From the NCBI GenBank assembly GCA_028583405.1, contig CM053248.1, forward strand, positions 20,453,139-20,517,138: DNA of 64,000 bases, written 5' to 3'. Both the position numbers and the translations under genes were made by a program. Origin of the DNA: Pogonophryne albipinna (Eukaryota; Chordata; Actinopteri; Perciformes; Artedidraconidae). The notes under the pieces are model-generated. The model ran no database searches, was not told the origin of the DNA, and saw only the letters and a list, made by a program, of their open reading frames with translations. Position 1 is the stretch's first letter. Every line of letters begins with the position of its first letter. This document shows, in pieces, positions 47,931 through 59,900 of this stretch.

Positions 47931-50900
47931 CTGCGAAACATAAAATGAGGCAAGGAGGTTTAATGAACACAATTCGGTCTGGGGCGATAAGCTGTTGCCA
48001 AAATAATTGCTTTTTTAATGGGCTTGTCACCCACATTGGCGTGCAGTCTAACACAAGAACAACGTAGCATCTTCTAAACAATATTATATATATGTCCATA
48101 CCTGTTTCTGACTATGTTAGAGTAACTCTTACAGTCGAGGCATAAATAAAAAAAACATTTTAATTCAGTTATCTTAATATTTTGAAATAAAATGCACTCT
48201 AAATTATGGGCAACTCAATATGGTTTTGGTGTTAACTGTCTAGGACTGACTCCACATTCAGAATCATAAGTCGGTTATCTTCAAATATCAATGCTGACTT
48301 TTTTAGACATTTTCTTTTTGTCCCTTAGTTCTGACATGCTATGTTTCCCAGTTTTAGTGTCATCGATCATTCAGTCACAACTGCTTTCAATCTGTTCAGA
48401 AATTCGATCTCCTTTTCATTCCTAAAAAATATGTATTAAGTTTTATGTATAGGCTACTATGTAAGAATCAAGTCAATAAAACCTAGTCCTAGTGGTTATT
48501 TCAAAGGAACCCACCTCCTACAGAGTCCATATCAGAGTCCGAGATGTGTGTGATGGAGAAGCGGGACACGGTGGAGGGGGAGACAGTGAAGCGGGAGAAC
48601 TGTACGGCTGGTTTGGGCTCCGAAGCTTTGGGGATGGAGCGTGGTGGGGGGGAGTCGGTTGCCGCTGAGGATGTTTGCAGAGGAAGCAGGGGGAAGTCGT
48701 CCTCCCACTCATACCCTGCACCTGGGAGCAGACAATAAGTTATTTAGGAAGGTATATTGCTAACTCAATTAGTTGTTATGGATGTAAAAACAAGCATCTT
48801 TTTATGTACTACATTTAAATGTTTTCTTGTACTTACTCTCTTCCGAGATGTTCCCATCTGAAGAGTCATCCGAGGCATTAAGCCTTTCATGGGATTTGCT
48901 CCGTGAACTCTGTCCCTCTGATCCTAAAGGGAAGCCATGCTCAGCTAGCTCCTTAGTTGGGCTTTCCTAGTGGCAGACAGTGAAGGAGAACAAAGTTATA
49001 AAGACTTGAGACTTGAACAATTCAAGCTGTATGATACATTGCCACTAGGCGCCGCAGTTTGAAAAGCAAGCATTTCACTTGCTTTTTAGAGAGTGTTATA
49101 TTGCAGCTAATGTATTAGCAAACTGCAACATTAGCATGCTACGTCAGGAAGGTTTGTCTGCCGTTTACCCAACAGAAAATGGCAGACAATACCCTTAATA
49201 TGACATAAACACAAAAGCAATGAGTTCAAAAAGTTTAAAAAGGTTTGTAGAGCTGAATAATTGGTGATCATTTGCAATGAATGTTAAACTATGAGTGGCC
49301 TTTTCAGCCACAAGCTAACTTGAATTTATGCTAATATCAAAAACATTGATGAAGGTTTTATAAGTTCAGAACAGCCTCTCTTACCTGATCAAATAGGTAG
49401 ACAGTGACATCATCAAAAAAGGACACCGTCTTCTTCTTGCGTTCAAGCTCCTCGTCCAGGTTTTCTGATGTCAGCAGGGTTGGCAGCTTCAGAAGGCTCC
49501 GCAGTTTGTGGTCCTGGCTGTTGTCACTCACCACGATAGGCACTGGGTGGCACTCGTCATCGCTCTCGTCCCCTCCGCTCTGTTCCTGCACACTGTAGCT
49601 TCGCAGCTCCTCATCCGACTCGTCGCTGTCATCGGTGTCCACGTCCTCCACATCCCCCTCTTCACCAGACCTGTGGCCCTCTGTGGCAGTGACTGGAAGG
49701 GGAGGAGAGGATGGAGGTGGTGGAGAGGATGAAGAAAACCTCCTGGTGTTTGCCCTGTGCTGCAAGGCTACCTCGTCTTTGGGTAAAGAGTGAAGGATTT
49801 CACCGGATATCCCTGATGGCCTGTTGTGAATTGTCTTGATCTCTGGCTCTTCTGCTGTTTTTAAATCTTGAGGCGAGTCTTCGGCTTCCTCCTCTACCTT
49901 GACAGTGGCGGTGCAATCTTCATTCAGGGCACCAATAGCCTCTTCCATTGCCCCCACAACTTCTGCTGCCCAGTCTCCTAAGGATGAACCCTCTTCCTGA
50001 GATGGCCATTCGTCCAGCCCACCTTCTGCTATTGAAGCATTGTCAGAAGACTCCAGAGGTAGCCCCAATACCTCATCTAGACCGCTCTCTACTGTCAAGT
50101 ATGCAACTATCCCTGGTGGTGAATCCATTCCTCCTGTTGACATCTGTTCCATTTCAAGTTGTATGTCTTTGTTCACTACAGTGTCCCTCAGATCTTCCTC
50201 ATCCTCCTCATTTTTTCTTTTTTCACCCTTCTTTTCTCCCATGTGCTGTTCCTTTTCAACCATTTCCTCATGCCTTACTGTCTCTGAATGTTCTTCCGTG
50301 TCGTCCCTAGAATGCCTCTCATTCTCATAGTCTGAAAAGTAGGCAGAGTCTCTGTACGGAGTCTCATCACTAAGTGGTAAAAGGATGTGGTCGCCAGTCT
50401 GTGAGGCTCCTGAGGCCAAATCATCCCCCAATGAGGGTTCATCCTCTGTGGGCACTACTTTATCCTCACCTCCATGACCACCACCCTCCTCCTCCTCCTC
50501 CTCCTCCTCCTCCTCCTCCTCCTCCTCCTCCTCCTCCTCAAGGCTTGCGTCAAGAGTGGGCTTCCCCAACGGTTGTTCACAGGGTTCATGGGGCTCTTTG
50601 AGTACAAACTCAGGGCTTTCGTTATTTTCTGTGTCATAGCCACTGTCCATAGCTTTAGGTGAGCTGGAAGGGTGGGAGGACGCAGGGCTGAAGCCTTCAC
50701 AAGACCCGGCGGCAGATGGCAGATCCATGGAATCCATGGAATCGGGAGTTCCTACCTGCTTATGTATCGACTTGAAGGCAGGAGAGGCGTTCAGCTCGCT
50801 GGTATCATCTGCAAAGATGCCTGAGGTAACGTCAGTGATATCGTCAGTGTTGTCATCCTCCTCCTCGTCATCACTGCAGTCGAGTATGTCAGCAAGACTT

Positions 50901-53900
50901 ACACTGGAGCCTCCTCGGTCGACACCGCTGTCACCGTTTTGACTAATCTCAGACTGTGGATCTGTGAGGGCCACCATCACATGCATGTTGTCAGCTGGAG
51001 GGGGAGTGGTTATAGCCGTTGCCAGGCTCACTTCTTCCTCTATAGGTTCTGTCTGTCTTTGAATGATTGAATTGTCCTTGATTACATCCTCCCTCTTTTC
51101 TTTGAAGTGTGAATCACCCATTGTCAGATCAACATAATGCTCTTCTCTGTCCTCACTCTTCATCAAGGCAGGTTTGGCCACAATGGGACCCCCTGGAGCT
51201 GGTGATAGATTGATCATCTCGTCATTGCTTGGGGTGTCAACGGCCTTATCGCTGATGTAGCTGCTGTGAGTGTAGCTGTGAATGTAGCTGTTGTTTCTGA
51301 CTAGCAAGCCTGTGAGCGGGTCAACAAAGTGCGAGTGGCAGCACTCTCCAGATGCTGGCACCTGAGTCTCACTTTCATGGCACAGGTAGAGATAGGGGTT
51401 GCAGTTGTCTGATTGCACCATTGGGGGATGTTTACTCAGACTAAGGCAAGCACTGTTATCTTTTACCTGTTGGGGCTCAAGATAGTCAATGTGTTTGGGA
51501 AGCGAGTGGAAGGCCAGGCTTTGCTCCTCCGGCCAGGAGTCTTCAATGTCTGTACTTGGCATCGTGTAGTGGAAATCTACGTAAGCATCCTGCCTGCAGC
51601 TGTGGCTAGCGCGTCTTTGGTGACTGCTGTGGCGGTGTTTTGAAGGCCAAGTGTTGCAGGTGTGTCTCTCAACAAATATGTCCTCTTCTTCTTCTTCCTC
51701 CTCTTTGTCACTGTCTCTGTGCCTGATGAAGAGTGCCCCCTCCGTCTCCATGTTAATACTGACAGAGTGGCTGTTATGCCTGGTGTGGCTGGGCATCGTC
51801 TTCCTCAGGGAGCCCATCATGTCGTAGTAGCCCCCTGTCATGTTCTTTCCTATGATGGAGTTCTGACTTGTGTTCAGATATGGGTCTCTGTAGGCCTGTT
51901 GAGGTGCACTTCCTACGACGGGGGCTACACCTAGCGGGTTATCGAACTCCCCCAATGCCTGGCGCAGGCTCCTTGACCCCCAGCTTTCCTGATGGCGCTC
52001 ACTGGAGGACTCATGTCCAATAAGATAGTGATCCATCCCCAATGGCGGTGAGTGCTCATAGTAGTAACCCCCATCTCTGTCTTTATAGGACACGTAGTGA
52101 CTAGACTCCCAGGGTTGAAGTGGACTATTGTCCAGAACTTGCCCTAAAAGGGGCTCCATTGTCAGGGAGATGGCAGGACTTGAGTCATTTGAGTCGTACA
52201 TATCAGACTTATTGATATCTGCTGACCAATAGGGATCCATGTTGTTGCCCTGTGATGGGCAGACCATGCACTCATCTGAGTCTGCACTTCCTGTCAGAAA
52301 GCTCCCACTGCTGCCCTGGTAGTCTGGGCTGTAGGAGCACATGGTGTAGTCCAGATCAATGTTACAGTCTACTGGCTCTTCAATGCGGATGTAGTATTCA
52401 CTGTTTACTGAGGGGCTATGGGCACTAAGAACAGGGAGTACGCCTGGAGCATGCAGATGTTTGGTTTGGTAGTAAGGAGAAACTCCATGGCTTCTCTCCA
52501 TGGGGCAGCCTCCCACAATGCCCCCGGGTGGGTAAAATGCTTCCTGATAATGATGGTTGACCTGACTCAAGGCATCAGAGGAGTCCGGGGCTCTATACGA
52601 CTGGTTTGCTCTGGCTTGTTCCCATTTGTACTCAAAGTTTAGGCCGTGGCTGGTCTCAGTGACTGTTAGTATATCATCTCCAGACTCAGAGTGGTAGCCA
52701 TCAGCAGCTGAAAATTGCTCAAGGAGAGGGAAAGATGAGGAGGTTGAGGAGGGGTGGGTTTGTGACATTGCCAGGGCACATCGGTGGCTGTTGAATACGG
52801 TGTTGGGGCGCAGGGAGTTCCATCGCCTCTCAAAGTCCTCTTCGGCCTCACTGGCCCCCTTGGCACACAGGTAGCTGAGCAGCAGGTGGACTTCCTCTGC
52901 AGTAGGTCTCTGGTCAGGTTGGAGCCAACAGAACTGCATCACCTCATACCTGAGGGATCCAAGCATAACACAAGTCATATACACATATAAGAGAAAACAG
53001 GTAGTTCCAGCAGATAACACCAACCGGTGCAATATATGTAATGTGCCTTCAAGCGACCAAGAAATTAAGACGACAACAATTTTTTGAAAGGGAATCAAAA
53101 CCAGTAGAATAAGCATAATAATTAGAGCCTGTAGAAGAAATAAGAATCCAATTCTCATAGAAGGAATTAGCATGTGTTGCTTTGAATGTGTTCAATGTAA
53201 GAACTGTACATGCTTTGAACTTGTTTCTGGCCCAGGCTCTCGTCATCTCACACCTAGACTATTGCAACTCCCTCCTGGCTGGTCTACCTGCATGTGCCAT
53301 CCGACCTCTGCAGCTCATCCAGAATGCAGCGGCTCGTCTGGTCTTCAACCTTCCTAAATGTTCCCACACCACGCCGCTCCTCCGCTCCCTTCATTGGCTT
53401 CCGGTAACTGCTAGAATCCACTTCAAGACACTGGTACTTGTGTACCATGCTGCGAATGGATCTGGCCCTTCCTACATCCAGGACATGGTTAAACTGTACA
53501 CCCCAGCACGTGCACTCCGCTCTGCATCAGCCAAACGACTCGCTGCACCCTCACTGCGAGGGGGACCAAAGTTCCCATCAGCAAAAACACGTGGGTTTGC
53601 TATCCTGGCTCCAAAATGGTGGAATGAGCTCCCCATTGACATCAGGACAGCAGATAGCTTACACATCTTCCGGCGCAGACTGAAAACTCATCTCTTTCGA
53701 CTCCACTTCGAGCGATAGAACTATTAACAAAGCACTTATATACTAATAAAGGACTGGCTTATCTAAAGCCAGTTGAGTAGCACTTGAAATGTTTTGGCTC
53801 TATGAAACCTGATGTACTTATATGATTCTGTTTTCTTCAAGTTTGTATCTTCTTGGTTGAATGCACTTATTGTAAGTCGCTTTGGATAAAAGCATCAGCT

Positions 53901-56900
53901 AAATGCAATGTAATGTAAATGTGTTCCTGTGTGTGTCTCACCAGCGTTCGGCCAGCGGCACTTTGAGCAGAGGCATGGCCAGTCGCAGCTGCTGCTCCCT
54001 CACAGTGTACGTCAGGACCTGTCTGTCAGAGTAGTGTCTGTAGGGCTGGTTGCCCAGCTCAAACAGCTCCCAGATGGTCACACCCAGAGACCTGAGACAC
54101 AGGATATCATAGATTTTGTGATTATTAAATATAAAATAGCGATTAGATCAAGTATTGGTCATACCCCCTGTGTAATCTAGTCTTAATCTAGACCAAAACA
54201 TATCAAAAAAGGGATACCTTGCTCCATCACAGTCAGAACTTTATTATTTCACAGATCGTTATCTTAAACTTTTCTCTACTTGACTGCTTTATCTTTCATT
54301 TTTTACAAAATGCACAATAACTAACAGTATTATTTCAGATAAAATAGGCCTAAGGAATGTCCAAATCTCTCTGAAAAATGAACAGAAAAGCAATCAATAT
54401 TTCCTAACAGAGTTTTGTAAGCACTGACATATAAATTAGATATTTTGTGTGTGTGTGTTGCCTACCACATGTTGCTCTGTTGGGTCTGGTCGGCCACCAG
54501 CAGGTTTCCATGGACCTCGTCCACCAGCTCTGGAGCGATCCAACGCAGCGGAACGTACATCTGATCTGATGTGACCAAGTAATCATCCTGATAGGAACAT
54601 ACACGTTGTGTTTATTTATTTATAATTTAGTTTTATTCAATCATATCAGCTGCACGGTCAAAATAAGCAACAACAACAAAACTAAAGCATTTTATGGTTA
54701 CTTTTCATCATTTTTTGCTTTGTTTTCAATTTCAATATTGTAATCAAAACATGTGAAAATAATCTCTGTAACATGTACAATATCTAGGAACTCACTTTGG
54801 TGGACTAAATGCTAGATCTTTTGTAGATTCACTCATGAGGCGCTTAGATCGTTATGGCAAGGCAATGTACTGTATACAGACAACAAACTGTACCAGGAAT
54901 CCTATCTTCCATGTTGTTTCTTTTTTTATTCCAAGTACCCTTAACACGTTATTCCTTGCAAAAAATATGATTCATTTAATTATTTGCTTGTAAAATATAT
55001 ATGTGTTTATATTTGACTGTGTGCATGTTTTTCTGATAAACAGACCTTGTATTTGCTCTGGGACAGGCCGTAATCTCCAACCTTCACGGAGACATCAGCA
55101 GTCAACAAGCAGTTCCTCAAAGCCAGGTCACTAGATACAAAGGGGGAAGAGGTTATACAGCTGTTATAGCTCATTTTAATTAATTCATATACAAATTAAG
55201 GCCAGACAATTTGAGAAAGGTAATATTTGAGAAACCGTGCATGCAACACTCTGACTTATTGCAAGATGACATCATTCTTTTTGGAGTTGTTCTATAGTTC
55301 AACACTGCTATCTGTACAAAAAGCTGCAGACTGAGAGGAAGCTTGACTTGTGGAGATGAGGTCCACCACCTGCAACAAAATCACTGATGCTGGAGTCTGT
55401 GAGGATCACTCAGGCAGCACCAGGATATTGTTCCAGGAAGCAACCAAGGAGCAAATGGCATATTTCCAGAATATCAAAACAGACCCGGGCCTGGGGATGT
55501 AATTTTGACGTGTTTTGATATTTAATATGCTCACTACCTGTGCGCGAAGTTGTGTTTGTGCATGTGTAAGAGTGCTGAGGCGATGTCACAGGCCATCCGC
55601 TGGAGAAGCAGGGGCTCCGGGGTCATGGCTTCTGCGGTCCTGCAGCTTCGGAGGTAGCCCTTCACATCTCCCTGCACACAAAGTAAAACATCTGTATGTT
55701 ACAAGCTCCCACCACTGGAGGGAAGTGTTGTATTGTACTGTGCTTAATGGGGCCGAGAGTCAACCATCTTTTGTGCAAGAAGGCACATCTGGCTTGGTAT
55801 TACTATGTGGAATAATGAATAGACATGCACCAACATTGTGTCCTCTGTTGCATGTGTACATTTAAAATGTTTTAACAGACCATTTCAGGTTATGGCTGTG
55901 CTGAATTAAATGTTTTTTCTTGTTTGTTTTTTTACATGATGATGGATTTTTAAGCTGCATTTCAAGTGGTACAAGCAAAGCAGGACATATAAACCTGGGT
56001 TGAACTGTCAAATATTTATAGCAACTGTCAAGAATGTTTTTATTGCCTTTTTCGATCCATTTAGGGTGCTGATGAGTTACAAGATCTAATGCAGATTTTA
56101 AGATGAATTGGGCTTCATTACAAATATTATAGCTCATATCTTACATTGTACTCTATGTTATTTCAATATGTTATAGCTTCATTTAATAACACTTAGCAGT
56201 AAAATGAACATTCTAGCACTCCTCTCAGATTCAGACCCTGTGACATTTCTTCAGATGTCATCTTAATCAACGCTTAACATGTGTAAGGCCTTGGGATACT
56301 CACCAGAGGACAGAACTCCATCACCAGTAGGTAGGGAGTGATCTCTGTGCATTGGGAAATACATGCCAGCAGAGCAGGGTGCTGGAGGGAGCTGAGAGGA
56401 GGAGAGGAGAGGAGGAGAGGAGGAGGAGAGGGGGAGAAGAGGGGGAGAGGAAGAGCGTGTGGTCACAGCACATAATGAGGCAGGCAGTGAATTGTTATGC
56501 GTGTAGGTTGACTTTGATATTTTTTTTCAGGATGATTTATTTGTTTTCATTACCATTGTTAATGTTGTTCTTAGGGTGTTAGTGGTTTTTGGATTTGTAT
56601 TTTATTCTAAATAAAGGTGTCTTGTTAGCGTGGATGGGAAATCATTATTATTTATGCACTATATAATGACGCAATAATAAAAAAATCCTATTTCCGAATG
56701 ACATGTATTAAAATAAAAAAAGTCAAAAATGTCATTCGTTAAGTACAGTTCCAACACCTGAGAATTGACAGTACAGTCAATTTGACTAAGATGACTTTTC
56801 CATTGATGACAGACAGATAGAATACAGAAATCCAAACAGAATCAATGGTGAAAAAGGTAAATATGTACCGGAAAGGCTTTGCTTCATCCAGGAAGTGCAT

Positions 56901-59900
56901 CTGGTCCTGCACGCTGCCGCTGGCTTTCAGTTCCTTCACCACCACTTGGGAGGAGTTTAAACCTGTGTTCACCTCCCCCAGCAGAACCTGAAACAGTAAA
57001 TATAGACATATACACACAGGGACCACAAGTACACAGACAAACACACACATTTACATACAAACAAACCCATTGAGTATGGAGTGGGAGTGAGCGTTACACA
57101 AAGACAGACACAAAGACATGAACGATCGTGCAGGAGTTCAGGGACAGGAGACCAAGGACAGACAAATGCAGACAAACACACGTACAGATGGACATACCCA
57201 ATCAAGGTACGCAAGGATGGAGAGGACGCATGTATAGTGATGAGTGAACAGTTTGAGTGGAGAGAAACAGACAAAGAAACAGAGGGGGAGAGAACGAGAA
57301 AGAACCACAAGAACATGTTATCTGGTTGTAAAAACACCAAACCATATGGTCTAACCTGCACTGATGGGTTATTATTAATTTGAGTTTTACATGTGTCCTT
57401 TTGGGTTAAGTCTGATATCAAAGGCCAGGGTTTGCATCACACACTCTTGTATTAAAGGTAACTCAGAGTGTCGGCCAGGATCACAGCATAGACTAACAGC
57501 CGTGGCATGAGGTTCACTGATCCTTTGATCTACCTGACGGGGAGCTAACAAACCACCGGGCAGGAAGTTATGAAGATTGAGGGTTCAGAGGTGGGCTTAC
57601 CTTCCCGAACCAGCCATTCCCGATTTCTTTCAGGTAGAGCAGATTGTGGCGGCTGAGATCTGTGGATTTCAGGAGGTGGACTGCAGGGAAGAAGAGAGGA
57701 GAAAGGTGTTACAGGGATAGAAAACTGCATTTCAATTATGTTATTGTGGTGTTTACACAGCTAATCACATTATGGTGCATTACAGCTTGTTCACATACTG
57801 TGGTAAAGTGGTTTGGATATGTTAAATGGGTTTATCCCACCATTCAATGCAGTGATTTCCATATGACTTATATATGATGACCATAATGATAACAAATCTA
57901 TTAGCCGGAGTTACATTAGTGTAATGTTAAGCCATGTTGTATAAGTTGCATTATCAAACACAACATTAGTAATGCAGTATAGATTCCCTCTGATGGATTA
58001 CACTATCAAGCTCAATCTATTAGCAAAGTGAATCGATTTGTATATCTCTAGAGGATGGATGGAAACCAAAGGATGCTTGAGACAAAAGAAAACAATGTAT
58101 AGAACATATATACATGTATAGACCTCAATTAAAAATAGTCTCCAACAATGTCAAGTCAAATGAAGTAAATGGTCCAGTAACCAAGACAAGGCAAGTTTAT
58201 TTATATAGCACTTTTCAACACAAGGCAATTCAAAGTGCTTTACAAAAAATGAAAGACATTAAGAAAATGGCATTTAAAATCATTAAAAAGAAAAGCTAAT
58301 AAAATAAACATTAAAAGAAAAAATACATGGATAAAAGTTACAGTGCAGTTTAAGATGTGAATAGTTCAATTAAAAGCAGCGACAAAAAGAAAAGTCTTCA
58401 GCCTGGATTTAAAAGTAGTCAGAGTTGCAGCGGACCTGCAGTTTTCTGGGAGTTTGTTCCAGATATTTGGAGCATAATAACTAAACGCTGCCTCTCCATG
58501 TCTAGTTCTGACTCTGGGGACAGAAAGCTGACCAGTCCCTGAAGACCTGAGAGATCTGGATGGTTCATCATTTAGCAGGAGGTCAGAAATGTATTTTGGG
58601 CCTAAACCATTCAGTGCTTTATAAACCAGCAGCAGTATTTTGAAATCTATTCTTTGACACACAGGAAGCCAGTGTAAAGACTTCAGAACAGGAGTGATGT
58701 GATCCACTTTCTTAGTGTTAGTGAGGACTCGAGCAGCGGCGTTCTGGTTCTTTAAGGTACACAAATAAGATAGTATGTAGGAAAAAAGTATACTATGATT
58801 AAAAATATATATATAGTATGTAGAATTAATCTGAAAAAACATCATGTCGAAAATATGCAAAAAAACGTCTTAAGTTGAAAATATCTCAATATATTATATT
58901 GATCTATTATATATTATTTTTCAACATACTTTGACTTCTATGATGTCTTCTTTTGCATATTTTCGACATACTATATTTTTTTTATTTTTTTGACACACTA
59001 TACTATGCCGTGTTTTGACATATTTTCGACATACTATACTTATATATACTGGTCATAATATACTTGCATATTTATGACAGACATTGTTATGTGGTTTTTT
59101 AAATGTTTTTAAAAAAGAAAAGTCATTGTATGGTATGTCAAAAATATTAAAACAAGTCGAAGTACAGTCATTTAAAGTGTGAAAAAAGTGGTAGTATAGT
59201 ACGTCTTAGTTTGTAAGTTATATTATAGCATGTTGCACATATTGAGAAAACTGTCATAGGATAGAGGTATGTTGAAAATATCAATAAAATGTATTATTCA
59301 GTATGTTGAAAAAATGTAATAGTATAGTATGTCCAAAAATATGAAAATAAATATAGTATAATAAGAAACAATTAATTGATATGTCATACTATACTAAATC
59401 AAACCATTTGAAAACAATTAATAGTAGAGTATGTCTTAAACTATGTCAAACAACTAGAGTATAGTATGTTGAGAAAAGTCATAGTGTAGTATGTTTAAAA
59501 ATCATATTCCTGCTAATTGTGTTAAACGTGTACTTTTGAATTTGATTTGATGAACTTGTTCTTGCCTCGTTATTTAATATTGTTTTATTAGTTGTCTTTA
59601 TCTGTACTGTCACTGTCCTCTAACAATGTGCATTCCCCCTGGGACGAATAAAGGGATTCTGATTCCGATCGGAGAGTCTCGTAGGTTGAACATATTATAC
59701 CACAGTAATTGTATAAAAAAACATATTATGGTATATCGTCATAATACAGCAATATCATATTTGACAAAGAAGATTATTGAAAAATATGAAATACATTAAT
59801 ACTTTAGTTAATAAACTAAATATCTTAAATGTTTTAACATACTACGTAAAAGATTCATACTATAGTAGTGTAGTCGAAAAACAGACTACAATGATACTAT

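Noticed and set aside
49358..49384. Extension of the giant aatk exon to the stop at 49358
   Set aside because: A GTAAGA donor after FDQ joins in phase to the conserved ESPTKEL exon, so the extension is intron.
50374..50662. Poly-Pro and poly-Leu frames on the plus strand
   Set aside because: Antisense shadow of the aatk poly-Glu codons.
52950..53173. N-terminal extension of the giant frame ([14 protein letters not shown])
   Set aside because: Intron read-through; the kinase continues in phase from 54091-53942 to 52949.
53182..53718. 178-codon open frame inside aatk intron
   Set aside because: Real coding sequence but of an L2 reverse transcriptase fragment, not a host gene.
58366..58860. 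164-codon open frame on the minus strand, same strand as aatk
   Set aside because: LINE reverse transcriptase C-terminus; not an aatk exon.
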